From: Durusdinium trenchii
Taxonomy: Eukaryota; Sar; Dinophyceae; Suessiales; Symbiodiniaceae
DNA: 64,000 bases
Direction: 5' to 3'
Assembly (NCBI GenBank): GCA_963970005.1
Contig: CAXAMN010005391.1
Location: 267,574 to 331,573, forward strand
Part shown: piece by piece, positions 10,201-18,423 of the stretch
Layout of the letters: each line of letters opens with the position of its first letter
Position numbering within the stretch: position 1 is the stretch's first letter
The notes under the pieces: generated by a model
Databases searched by the model: none
What the model was told of the DNA's origin: nothing
The model's input: the letters and a program-made list of their open reading frames with translations, nothing else
Made by a program: the position numbers and the translations under genes

Positions 10201-13029
10201 TTGCTGCCAAATAACATCTTGACCCTTCATAGTGGAAAAGTTGTATCCTGCCTTGAAATCCATAGGAGATGCAACTTTAACACCATTCTTTGAAAGGAAC
10301 CAAGATAATCCACTGTTTCCATGAAGTAACTCAACAACATCAGGATGATCATCATTACAGAAGAAAAAGGACTGTTCTCCAAATTCGGCATCAACATACA
10401 GTTCGTGATCTTCACGTAAGTTCTCCGGATTCTCATCGTCTAATGCCGGAATGGAAACATCATGCCACTCATCGTGATCACGTCTAACCTTTGACTGATT
10501 CACACGTATCACTGCCTTACCAGTATTGGCTTGGACCATAGCTCCTTCTTGTCCAAGTACTGTGGCACGAACCCAACGTCCTTTATCCTTGAACTTTGAT
10601 GAATCCTGAGTCCAAACAAAAACCTTCTCTCCTTGGAAATAAGGACCGTCACTTGGCATAGTCCTTCTTGCAAGATCTGCTCGAAGGTCCTGAGCTTGTC
10701 GTGCTTCTTGATGAGCTCTCAAAGCCACACGTTGTAGTTCCAAATTTGTACGATCTTGTGCGGCGGCATTAGCTGACAATTGCTCAGGGCTTGCGGTCTC
10801 AAGGTCAAAAAGATCTGGTGGACGTCTTCCAGTTGCTATCTCTATTGGTGAATATCCACTGATAGTCAACTGACAATTTCTTGCCCAAACTACCTTCTTG
10901 ACCACTTCTCTGACCGTAACACCACGAAAACGTGGGTCATCCAGATCTACCTTCATAACATGCCACATACGTTTGAACAAACGTACAGCTGTCTCTGCTC
11001 GGTTCGGCCAAGGAGTTCTTGGCCCACAAGGACATTGTTGTATACCATGGAACCTGTAGTATTCAACAAAAGCATCGGTGAAAAAGGCTTCGTCTCCTAC
11101 GATGGCCTTTGGAACACAGTTGTTCTCATCAGACCATTGCCTCAATGCTTGGATGGTGGTTTGATCTATGAGGTCTTTCTGTGCCGTAGCCCAGAGAAGA
11201 TTTGTGACACCATCAAGAACAATTAAAATGATATACTTGTTCTTGTGAAGTTCAACCTCACAATGATCAGCAAAAACAACATCACCAAAACATGAAGCTC
11301 TAATACCGGAGACTCTGGCTCGTGGCGGAGGTGCCACTGAAGTGTTACAAACACGGCAGTTCCTGACAACTGATTCATACTTCTCTAAAACAGAGTCAGG
11401 AAGCTTCAACATAGAAACACGTCGACGAAACTGAGTAGGACTCATATGGTAGTGCTTCACATGAAGCTTATAAAGCTCTACCTTGTCCTCCAGTCTCTGC
11501 AACATCTTCCTATATGCCGGTGTCATTGCAACAACTTCACTACCAGGTAATGGGATTGAAATCCGCCTAGGCTCAAGAGCGCCATCACCTGGTTCAAGTG
11601 GTTCATGTTTATCACTTGATGGTCCTTTTGATGCTTTAGGAATTTCTACAAGTTCACCTTCTGGCCTCTCAGGTGGTTCTGAGGGAGCATACTCCTCAAG
11701 ATCATCACCCTTTAAATCATTCTGAGGCTCAGATGGTTTCGACTTGTGTCCCTTCCAAAATGGATCAAAACCCTTGGAAGTATACCGAAACTTTGGCGGC
11801 ACGGGCTTTTCCGCGGCACTGGCTGGTGCACCTTCCTTCTCTGACGAGAAGCCTGGTTCCCTGTCCTTTGCAATGGGAACCTTCTCTGAGGAGGAGCGCA
11901 CCACTGCATCGGGATCACCAATGCCACGGTGCTCAACGCCAGCCTTCTTGATCTTTAGATCTGGAATTTTGGCATCTGGCTTGAACTTAAAAATTGTTCT
12001 ACCACGCCATTCATAGCCAATTTGTAGGTCCTTCCATTTTGCCTTGCGCCAATCATCCTGCTTCTTTATCTCTTCTCCTCCTTTCTTCTTCTTGATGATT
12101 GTCAGTCGCAAGTCTTCCAGTAAGTCAGTGTCTACAGGACAGGACTTAGTTGCTGGGAAAAGAATCTTTCTGTAATCCTTGTGGTGACGTATCAGTTCTC
12201 TCTTGTGAACATCTACTTCCCAGTAGTCAACCACAGGATATGCATGTTCAGCTACATCTTCATCACTATTGAGGTCAACAGAAATATGACCATATTCATA
12301 GCGAGTGAAGTGAGAGTAAAAACTCTTCTCGCGCCGACTCTGCAAATTCACGTCAGACAGATACCATGCAATATCTTGGAAGTCCAAAATAAGATGAGTA
12401 CTGGCTGCAACCTTCAACTCCAAATATTTGATACCAAGAGGCACCGATGTCAGATAAGCGTATTGAGGTGTCAGCCTGAGTTCAAAGCCTAAGTTCCTCA
12501 TCTGTGGCAAGCTCATAAGCAAAGGGACTTCTCCTTCTTCCACTATGTCGAACTCTGTATGGTGGATCGTCCATGCACGATCATACATGTAAATCACCAG
12601 TTTCTGAGAGCAAGTAGCCTTCTGGGAATTGGCAAAGTAAAACTTGCTCTTGGTAGACTCAAAAGAGTACCATAATCCACAATCTGGGTGATTTTCGACA
12701 TAGTTGCAAAAATGGTCGACTGCTCGCCTTGATCCCATAGCTCTAGTGCATCCAATGTCCAGGATTGCAATAGTCGGCGGGAAGCGATTCTCAGTCAAAA
12801 ATGAAATGGCCTGCATCTCCTTCACTTCTTCCTCAGCGCTCATAAGCGCAAAGCCATCAGGAGCCTTTGTGAGCATCTCCTTTGACAAAGAGTACCTCAC
12901 AGGGGCACCCATGCCATTGAAGATCGTCCCACCATTGTTGACCGCGCAGTCAGCTTCATCTTGACATGAGGTCATCATGCCTGACAGCAAGTTCACCTCA
13001 CTGTCATGGACTTCAGCTGCTGCTGTCAC
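7198..13029 (-). CDS. Copia Pol, first frame: protease, integrase and N-terminal reverse transcriptase
   Basis: A frame of 1,943 residues. The aspartic protease motif ILDIGCT sits near residue 92 (plus position about 12755), with Ile where retropepsins have Ser or Thr. The integrase zinc region shows HVKHYH near 530 and CRVC near 560. The DD35E core is Asp in FADHC (about 593), Asp in VGDEAFF (about 648) and Glu in NRAETAV (about 682). A Pro-, Asp- and Glu-rich linker follows. The RT begins near 1600 with FKARWVCRGFQD, then HIDLKTAFLQG and SVYGLSDAPRRWW. About 230 residues lie between that last motif and the HVDD in the next frame, much more than in plant or yeast copia RTs. The frame is the same as that of Gag: after the Gag TAA (13069-13071) it is open at once, and the nominal start is a GTG, so Pol was probably made as a Gag-Pol fusion. 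Confidence 0.9.
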   Translation of the reverse strand: MTAAAEVHDSEVNLLSGMMTSCQDEADCAVNNGGTIFNGMGAPVRYSLSKEMLTKAPDGFALMSAEEEVKEMQAISFLTENRFPPTIAILDIGCTRAMGSRRAVDHFCNYVENHPDCGLWYSFESTKSKFYFANSQKATCSQKLVIYMYDRAWTIHHTEFDIVEEGEVPLLMSLPQMRNLGFELRLTPQYAYLTSVPLGIKYLELKVAASTHLILDFQDIAWYLSDVNLQSRREKSFYSHFTRYEYGHISVDLNSDEDVAEHAYPVVDYWEVDVHKRELIRHHKDYRKILFPATKSCPVDTDLLEDLRLTIIKKKKGGEEIKKQDDWRKAKWKDLQIGYEWRGRTIFKFKPDAKIPDLKIKKAGVEHRGIGDPDAVVRSSSEKVPIAKDREPGFSSEKEGAPASAAEKPVPPKFRYTSKGFDPFWKGHKSKPSEPQNDLKGDDLEEYAPSEPPERPEGELVEIPKASKGPSSDKHEPLEPGDGALEPRRISIPLPGSEVVAMTPAYRKMLQRLEDKVELYKLHVKHYHMSPTQFRRRVSMLKLPDSVLEKYESVVRNCRVCNTSVAPPPRARVSGIRASCFGDVVFADHCEVELHKNKYIILIVLDGVTNLLWATAQKDLIDQTTIQALRQWSDENNCVPKAIVGDEAFFTDAFVEYYRFHGIQQCPCGPRTPWPNRAETAVRLFKRMWHVMKVDLDDPRFRGVTVREVVKKVVWARNCQLTISGYSPIEIATGRRPPDLFDLETASPEQLSANAAAQDRTNLELQRVALRAHQEARQAQDLRADLARRTMPSDGPYFQGEKVFVWTQDSSKFKDKGRWVRATVLGQEGAMVQANTGKAVIRVNQSKVRRDHDEWHDVSIPALDDENPENLREDHELYVDAEFGEQSFFFCNDDHPDVVELLHGNSGLSWFLSKNGVKVASPMDFKAGYNFSTMKGQDVIWQQLERLQPHCIVINNPSPKQNRASIWLLCCNVIEWQLRRKKHVFVTVPKGNKFCLFLQKFISSLKDPIFNFDVNMNCFCFCPKGMNYVTVFHSYASCQGWKGIGDCSFQAKTVQATRSNQYFKDPDWKKFPFSFLVEMNRFLPYSETSDKRQSFLIEDLLENYDSGSLCGTALLLEREAHQSILLNSVRTEETTEIPVPLRHILPQRFTITELIRTLRQVDALPQRSEFDVTTSSDSRIVSLIPGLKEIRRRTLPQMYFERCKVYRGTFGRVHPLFNSEDDAVLIMWKPGKYHQVFFMFVSQLSPHHEQFLVDHWSMIVYEAETTGAVKRIVTPDEVALEDPKDQHPDYGPPMDDDMAYEPITVPGEQQYFDPDDEDMYPPGDGPGGNSDDHQGGQPPGPPPTGSVAGPNQFGNPDVPLEKLGYLSSDPEEAMPEITSESRPPDDPGQPPIGFPSDTDPVHPFVPSPDSNTPEPEPYVPENRERHSKHIRKLSVDSTDALPKAKVKFQVKRSKVQLPGHDEPIPAPPKSVPRSFFPGHSENPTASSSNQPQAADIPVPTSTVEDDDNETIDTNETDSEPIFDEEDVKGFEKDPDKDLDNEKNLFVSFDDMEFCVLGPNQAPPNFNSYDPKGFSQFCQYLAKTMAKKTPKAESVITPEVLRKYAKEIKQAKLEEFRSFLDFTAMKYRDRRKHKIDNYVTGRWVLTIKIDKDGNFKKFKARWVCRGFQDAQKWDLQTDSPTATRYGFRVACQHAASSFWDLLHIDLKTAFLQGELYDLERRVIHVQLPTDIGLPPYLVGLCTRSVYGLSDAPRRWWNRLDKFLHSLGLVPTRADRCTYVCYSGCLRVPKAVNYSSEEMPAEPEPVSFYVAGAPPNEFHDTAEEVPRSFLCEERLFSVCYGNRSEKTVTRSLLKAEDGKWTPVVDQELQNFLDSVEHKAGWHQYANGHAQVAYRAKALRTPEPTYSRSRFCFRTSIVKRKGVLVASRDKQGYQKREECSDVRGRS

Positions 13030-13068
13030 ACAATGTGCAAAGAAACCTTGTTGACCTCCTGATGCTTG

Positions 13069-13992
13069 TTAAGATCTTGAAGGTGCAGGCAAGGAACGTG
13101 GCTGTTGTTGATTTGCATAGTTTGCATCTTGTTTGCCATCTCCTTTATCTTTTCCTTTTCCTTTCTTGCCTTTTCTCTTGCCTTTTCCTTTTCCTTTGTG
13201 TGAAAACCATGCTTCTTCAAGCTGTTGCCAAAAGTCATTGGCATCATCATATTCTCCTTGAAGATAGTCATTCATATCTTCGGCAAGAATGGCATCATAT
13301 GCTACTTGGTTTGACTCCCAAGTGTCCTCATAAGGATTCTCTTCAAAATACTCTTCTGGATATGTTGTCTGTTGCTCATCAGCAAAATGGCCTTTACCTC
13401 GTCTCTTTCCTTTTCCTTTTCCACGAGGTCTGAAAAATCTGCGGCCTGATCTTCCTTTACCTTTTCCTTTTCTTCTTCCTTTTCCTTTGCCTTTTCTGGC
13501 TCTTCTTCCTTGGAATCTCCTTTGGAACCACGAGAAGTTTTGATCATCATATACCCAAAAGACATCGTCCAGGGCATCTAAAAATCCTTCTGTTCCGTCT
13601 TCTTCATCTTCGGCCCAATAGCCAAATGTACCATCGAGTTCTCCTTCGTCTAGTACGAGAAATGATCTTCTACCTCCAGCACCTGTTGGCTGCACCAAAG
13701 GATTGTCTACTGAAGTCTTTGTCGTGCAGAACATCTCAATGAAAACTGTCCTCAACTCTGTTGTAGTGTATTGCTGCAGGACCCTGCCACGATGAGTCAT
13801 CAAAGAAGTCAAAGTGTTTCGCTGGTCCTGAGACAAATCTGCAAGTGACAGCATGAGTAAGGCAATGAAATTTTCTCCTAGAGGAAATTCGTTCTGATGA
13901 AAAGTCCTCATATTGCCATTGATGATCTGCATGATTTCCTGAATCCTTTCTGCCGTTGGTGCTACTCCAGTCAACGCTGCATCTGCCTGCAT
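13069..13992 (-). CDS. Copia Gag, C-terminal part with Lys/Gly-rich nucleic-acid-binding tail
   Basis: This 307-residue piece is in the same frame as the upstream Gag piece, separated by one TAG and four codons. The N-terminal half is helical and capsid-like. From about residue 165 it has repeated KGKGKG and RRKGKGK tracts interrupted by an acidic Tyr/Asp/Glu segment, and a second KGKGKGKRKGKKG tract near residue 275. I see no CCHC zinc knuckle; the basic tracts could take over RNA binding. It ends at a TAA followed directly by CAA, after which the Pol frame is open. Confidence 0.8.
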   Translation of the reverse strand: MQADAALTGVAPTAERIQEIMQIINGNMRTFHQNEFPLGENFIALLMLSLADLSQDQRNTLTSLMTHRGRVLQQYTTTELRTVFIEMFCTTKTSVDNPLVQPTGAGGRRSFLVLDEGELDGTFGYWAEDEEDGTEGFLDALDDVFWVYDDQNFSWFQRRFQGRRARKGKGKGRRKGKGKGRSGRRFFRPRGKGKGKRRGKGHFADEQQTTYPEEYFEENPYEDTWESNQVAYDAILAEDMNDYLQGEYDDANDFWQQLEEAWFSHKGKGKGKRKGKKGKGKDKGDGKQDANYANQQQPRSLPAPSRS

Positions 13993-14004
13993 CTGAGCTA
14001 GGAC

Positions 14005-14574
14005 CTATGGATGTGCTTGAGTGACTGGTTCCAACATGTCCATCCAACTGCTCATAAGCCTTTGGAGTAAAATCTGGAATCTTGTCATCCATTTCATCAT
14101 GTCAGTTGATCCTCGATTGAAGCGCACGAATTGCATAAATCTATACAGGAATATATTGGTTGATCCTTTCACGAAATATGGTCGTAGTACTCGTTTGAAA
14201 TATTCTACGCCGGCTCCTGGTGGATCATTTGCCTTCAATGCATCTCTGTCTAAAACACGCTTGTATACAGCTGCTTCTCCTTCTAATCTGTTTCTCAATG
14301 CTGGTCCTCTCTTCTCATCCTCCAGCTCGGTGATATCACACCAATCGTCTATGGCATCCTCATAGGAAAACCATGAAGTCTTTCCATCATAAGATGGGGG
14401 CACCTTTGTAGTGACCTGTGTTGTCATTGCTATTGCTGCTGGTTCTCTTCTCACATGCCTATTCACGTAGGCTGCTGGCTCATAAGCCACATCCGCATCA
14501 GGCTCTTCCCAGTCGTCAATCCAATCCATGGCTGTTTGCCCACTAGCAAGTCTATGCCTAGGAAAGGAGCTCAC
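14005..14574 (-). CDS. Copia Gag, N-terminal part, ended by an in-frame TAG
   Basis: A 189-residue frame starting at an ATG. It contains a stretch like the UBN2/retrotran_gag capsid domain of copia elements: PPSYDGKTSWFSYEDAIDDW, then LRNRLEGEA and a helical YRFMQFVRF...WMTRFQILLQRL segment. The stop is TAG at 14005-14007, and the frame continues at the next codon into the rest of Gag. This looks like one nonsense mutation or a readthrough codon, not a real gene end. Confidence 0.75.
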   Translation of the reverse strand: MSSFPRHRLASGQTAMDWIDDWEEPDADVAYEPAAYVNRHVRREPAAIAMTTQVTTKVPPSYDGKTSWFSYEDAIDDWCDITELEDEKRGPALRNRLEGEAAVYKRVLDRDALKANDPPGAGVEYFKRVLRPYFVKGSTNIFLYRFMQFVRFNRGSTDMMKWMTRFQILLQRLMSSWMDMLEPVTQAHP

Positions 14575-14780
14575 CTGGGTCTTCCAGGATCACTGCTCCG
14601 CTACCACTGAAAGAATGACTAGGGCGTACACGGTAGAGGTGCAGACCGCTAATGTCTTGTATACGCAGAGTCTTATCCTTTTGCTCTTTGAGCCTTGAAG
14701 CAGTCAAGCATGGACACACTATATCAGCTGTTGGAGTGGAACCCTGTACAGGTAGGCTCTACTTTTCAGGGAGGGGGGGG
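14575..14780 (-). other. Retroelement leader upstream of Gag
   Basis: Untranslated sequence between the first Gag ATG and the 81-bp repeats. A primer-binding site would be expected here, but no clear complement of a tRNA 3' end is seen. A run of eight G residues ends the segment. Confidence 0.3.
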
Positions 14781-14954
14781 TTAGCGTGATATATCAAGTT
14801 TTAAGGCGCACAACTCATCCCACTACCAATTGCTAAAGCAAAGAAGAACTCAGCTAGTATGCTAGCTTTCGTGATCAAGCTTTAAGGCACGCAGCTCATT
14901 CCACTTCCAATTACTAAAGCAAAGAAGAACTCAGCTAGCATGCTAGCTTTCGTG
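14781..14954 (+). repeat. Two tandem copies of an 81-bp repeat
   Basis: Units at 14793-14873 and 14874-14954 start ATCAAG(T/C)TTTAAGGC and share the segment AAAGCAAAGAAGAACTCAGC and the palindrome-like GCTAG(T/C)ATGCTAGC. They differ at a handful of positions. A third, more diverged copy lies 0.7 kb away at 15644-15735. No coding capacity. Confidence 0.85.
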
Positions 14955-15555
14955 ATTACCTACCGTTTTTGTATGCCTTGGGTAGGAAAGAGGGGTGAAC
15001 ATTTCTGACATCACACGGACTATACATACACTAGGGCGTCCGTAGTGTAGGCTAAACACTGGTAAAAGGCATAAGGAATAGAGTGTCTTGGGGCAATAGC
15101 CGGTAGTAAATCTGGCGGGTATAGATACAATCAACAATTTTGCCAAACCACACATGTCGAAGACAGTAAATTCAAACACGTTGCTCTCAGGTAGTGAAGA
15201 TTCATCAACTAACGAGGCGCAGCCGAAATGTTATGTGATGCGTCCACAAAAACAAACGAGCAAATGATTATGCTTCCTAACCATGCTTCCGACAAAATTC
15301 CTCAATGAATCCTAAATACAAACACTAAATCAATGGATGTTTTGCAAAAACGCAAGCAAAATCCCATAAATATCATCTTGATTCTCCAATAATTACGTAT
15401 GCTTCCGCTACCCAAGATCATCCAAAATTCAAGTGCATAATGTCTTTGACATCCTGCCTTTGAATGCACACCCCAAAATCAAAAATACCAAACAAAACAC
15501 CAACAATTTCCAATATGTAACAACACCTCCACTAATGCCAAAACGCCTGCTGCTG
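14955..15555. other. Non-coding spacer between repeat copies
   Basis: AT-rich; no ORF beyond chance and no recognisable RNA gene. It is bounded on both sides by members of the 81-bp repeat family. Confidence 0.5.
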
Positions 15556-15564
15556 GGAGTTGAA

Positions 15565-15640
15565 CCGCGCGCGGGGGGGGGGGGGGGGGCCTTGGGGGGG
15601 TATATCCCGCTAAAGGGGGGGGGGGGGGGCCAGGCCTCCC
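15565..15640. repeat. Long G homopolymers, possibly partly an assembly artefact
   Basis: Two runs of roughly 16-18 G residues, separated by a short TATATCCCGC segment and followed by a C run. The lengths cannot be trusted in short-read data. The sequence just before (around 15555-15565) matches a B-box (GGTTCAACTCC) on the minus strand, but no tRNA fold surrounds it. Confidence 0.6.
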
Positions 15641-15643
15641 CCC

Positions 15644-15735
15644 TTAGTGTGATATAGCAAGCTTTAAGACACGCAATTCATTCCATTACCAATTGTTCAA
15701 GCAAAGAAGAATTCAACTAACATGCTAATTTTCGT
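15644..15735 (+). repeat. Third, diverged copy of the 81-bp repeat
   Basis: It starts TTAGTGTGATATAGCAAGCTT, compared with TTAGCGTGATATATCAAGTTT at 14781, and keeps AAGCAAAGAAGAA and ATGCTA. The shared TTAG-GTGATAT flank shows that the repeat unit extends upstream of the 81-bp core. Confidence 0.75.
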
Positions 15736-15854
15736 TATAAACATTAATAAGAAATTATTAAATAACGACGACGCAAAACAACAATAATCCAAGGCCCCCG
15801 CCCCTATAAAGCAAAATCCTTTTTTATAAAACCAAATTCAATATATAATCCCAA

Positions 15855-16085
15855 TTGCAAATTATATATTATATTTTTGCTAAAGTAAAAACATCAAATA
15901 ATATAAATTATTTATCGTCATTATTATTATTAATATTAATATTATTTGCTAAAGCAAAAATATCAAATAATATAAATAATCTTTCGTCATTATTATTATT
16001 AATGTTAATTTTATCATTATTATTACTACTATTACCTACTACTCCTATTACCACTACCACTATCCCTACCATCCCCGCCACTACC
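15855..16085. repeat. AT-rich simple repeats (TTATTATTA type)
   Basis: Two related blocks of about 90 bp, each with TTTGCTAAAG(T/C)AAAAA then ATCAAATAATATAAAT and a TCGTCATTATTATTATTAAT tract, followed by CTACTATTACC repeats. Non-coding. Confidence 0.7.
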
Positions 16086-16164
16086 CAATAGACCTCTCAA
16101 ATGGGACCAAAGATTTTACGCATCTAATTAATTACGTCAAGGAGGATTTTATTAGTCCGCTCTT

Positions 16165-16585
16165 CGCATTACCCTGCAGCAGCGCCAACGGTCACCAATA
16201 CCCAAACGCACGATCACACATCTAACAGCGGCGCCAGCGCCCAATTTCCCAAGCCACGGCCACACACCTGCGCCACCCTGCAGCGGCGCCAACACCCAGC
16301 TGCACCGGTACCAACACCCAAGCTCCAAACGCGCGGCCACACATCCGATAACAACACCCTACAGCGATACCAGCGCCCGAGCCCCGAACTGCGCTCAGCC
16401 CCACATCTGGCAGCAACGTCCTGCAGCGGCACCAGCGCCGGCGCCGACACCCTATCTCCACCATGCGCGCAGCCAGCTCACAACACCAGCGCTATAGCAC
16501 CAACACCCAGCACCAACGCCGCCACCCTCTCTCCACGACGCGCGCAGCCGGCTCACAACACCGGCGCCAGCAACAACACCAGCAA
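16165..16585. repeat. GC-rich degenerate tandem repeat
   Basis: Recurrent GCGGCGCCA(A/G)C(A/G)CCCA and CAGC(A/G)GC(A/G)CCAGCGCC motifs, with phrases such as CGCGC(A/G)GCC in several copies. The overlapping long ORFs in all frames come from the composition and are not genes. Confidence 0.65.
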
Positions 16586-16859
16586 AAGTTCGTACAAAAT
16601 TACAGTACTTTCGAAAAATTAAAAATTCGGCATCATCATAAGTCCATTTATGTTTGTCGTATCGGATTTCCAACAAGACATATGCAACGAGCTGAAGAAT
16701 TAACATTTTATGTAATATAATATATGTAATAATAAAGATGTTCAATTTTAATCTTTTTAATTTAGGGTTGAAAGCCTTTTCAGATTTTTTTTAAAATTAG
16801 ACCCCCTACAGGCCCGAAAGTTAGAAACAAAGCGTGCGCAAGTGAAATCTCTTAGTTAA

Positions 16860-17200
16860 ATCTTTTGCCAATGCTAGAATTTGGTCATACCTCTTGCAAA
16901 ACCTTGGTAAAGTCTCTTGTAAGTGCTAAATTCTATCAAGACCAAACTTGGGAAGTCTCTCGTATATGCTATTAAATTTGGTCAAGGCTCTCGGAAATGC
17001 TCAAATTTGGTCAAGCCCAATGCAAATTCGAAAATTTGATCAAATTTCTAAGAACTTTTTCGAATCTCTTGCAAATGTCAGGCTCTTACAAGTGCCAAAG
17101 CCTAAGCAATTCTTACAAGTTCTAAAATTTTGCAAGATCTTGCAAATGCTACAACTTAATCAGGTCCCTTGTAAGTGCTAGACTTTTACAAAAATTAAAA
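16860..17200. repeat. Degenerate ~30-bp repeat, block 1
   Basis: Repeated CTCTTGCAAATGCTA and TTTGGTCAA phrases at about 28-31 bp spacing. The same family forms block 2 at 17930-18270. Confidence 0.7.
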
Positions 17201-17282
17201 GTTGAGCTACATAGACCAATTCCTAAACATTTAATTACGTCTACTTCCCGCACAACACGTCTACTACGAAATCTTCTTCAAA

Positions 17283-17870
17283 GTGATCACATCTGAGGCC
17301 ACCTCACACAGAAGCTGCTTCCCGTATTACATTTGTATTGTCAGCTTGCCAGTTCAGAGGCCACGAGCCCGATTGGCGCAAGCGCGCCGGACCCTACGGA
17401 GACCACATGCAAGGCCACCTCACACAGAAGCCGCTTCCCGTACTATAAGTGTACTCTCAGCTTGCCAGCTCTGAGGCCACGAGCCCGATCCTGCGAGAGG
17501 GTCGCGCAAGCACGCCGATTCTGCGGAAACATACGGAGACCACATCTGCGGCCACCTCATACAGAAGCTGCTTCCAGTACTGCATTTGTACTATAAGCTT
17601 GCTGGTCCTGAGGCCACGAGCCGGATCCTGCGAGAGGGTCGCGCAAGCATGCGCAGAATTCGCTTTTCGCTGCATGTTTGGGTTCGCCTAAGCGCCGGTC
17701 ACATTCGCATTTCGCTACACGTTTAAGCGCTCGACAGTTTGGGGACTCGACCGGCCGGATCCTGCGAGAGGCTCGCCTAAGCACCGGTCAAATTTGCATT
17801 TCGCTATACGTTGCTACATGTTTGGGCACTCGACAGGCCAGATCCTGCGAGAGGGTTGCTTCTCGCGTAT
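17283..17870. repeat. ~125-bp tandem repeats followed by related GC-rich units
   Basis: Three units each contain GGCCACCTCA, AGAAGC(T/C)GCTTCC, a CAGCTTGCCAG-like segment and GAGGCCACGAGCC (starting near 17290, 17410 and 17545). Two further units of another type (17690-17865) share CGCCTAAGC(G/A)CCGGTCA, GCATTTCGCTA and GATCCTGCGAGAG. Part of the last motif also lies in the first type, so the two arrays share an origin. No gene. Confidence 0.75.
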
Positions 17871-17929
17871 TCTCGCTTGGTCCGCCCCGGCTTTACACAT
17901 TTTTGAAGCAGCGAGATGTCAAGACAAAA

Positions 17930-18270
17930 CTTGGTCAAGCCTCTCGCAAGTGCTAAAACTTGGTCAACTCTCTCCCAAATGCTAAAGCTGGGTCAAGTCC
18001 CTTGCGGATGCTAAAGCTTGGTCAAGCCTCTTGCAAATGTCAAAAACTTGGTCAAGTCTCTTGCAAATGCCAAAAGCTTGGTCAAATCTCTTGTAAATGC
18101 AAAAGCGTTCTCGAATCTCTTGCAAGTGTCAGGCTCTTACAAGTGCTAAAGCCTGAGCAAAATTCTTACAAGTGCTAAAGTCTTTGCAAGATTTTGCGAA
18201 TGCTAGAACTTGATCAAGTCTCTTGCAAGTGCTAGTGCTAGGCTCTTACAAGTGCTAAAGCCTGAGCTAG
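17930..18270. repeat. Degenerate ~30-bp repeat, block 2
   Basis: About ten units of the form CTTGGTCAAGTCTCTTGCAA plus ATGCTAAAG, with variants ending CTCTTACAAGTGCTAAAGCC. Same family as block 1, about 1 kb away. Confidence 0.8.
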
Positions 18271-18423
18271 ACAGACCAAGTGCCTTTAGGAAGAGCCCTT
18301 CGACCGAGTCTTTCAGAAAAATATCAGATGAACTAATTTATAGACATAATGAGTTTTTGATATTCATTGTGGGATTAATTCATTCGTGATTGTCGTTGGG
18401 ACCCTTTGTTCCCTCAAGTTCAG

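Larger units (their letters stand above)
374..14574 (-). mobile_element. Ty1/copia LTR retrotransposon body (LTRs not identified)
   Basis: Read on the minus strand, the order is Gag, protease, integrase, reverse transcriptase and RNase H, then an extra ORF. Integrase before RT is the copia order. Known copia elements are usually about 5 kb, so more than 14 kb of internal sequence is very large, because of an expanded Pol and the 5.4-kb third ORF. Gag is broken by one in-frame TAG, Gag and Pol are separated by one in-frame TAA, and Pol changes frame near 7.2 kb. This copy is therefore either decaying or uses recoding. No LTR pair, primer-binding site or target-site duplication could be assigned, so the outer limits are only those of the ORFs. 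Confidence 0.85.

Noticed and set aside
14575-14780. Primer-binding site for a tRNA
   Set aside because: No stretch convincingly complementary to a tRNA 3' end, including the initiator Met tRNA.
15550-15570. tRNA-like B-box (GGTTCAACTCC on minus)
   Set aside because: Stands alone beside G homopolymers, with no A-box or cloverleaf.
16152-16745. Several Gly/Ala/Arg/Trp-rich ORFs
   Set aside because: Composition artefacts of the GC-rich degenerate repeat.
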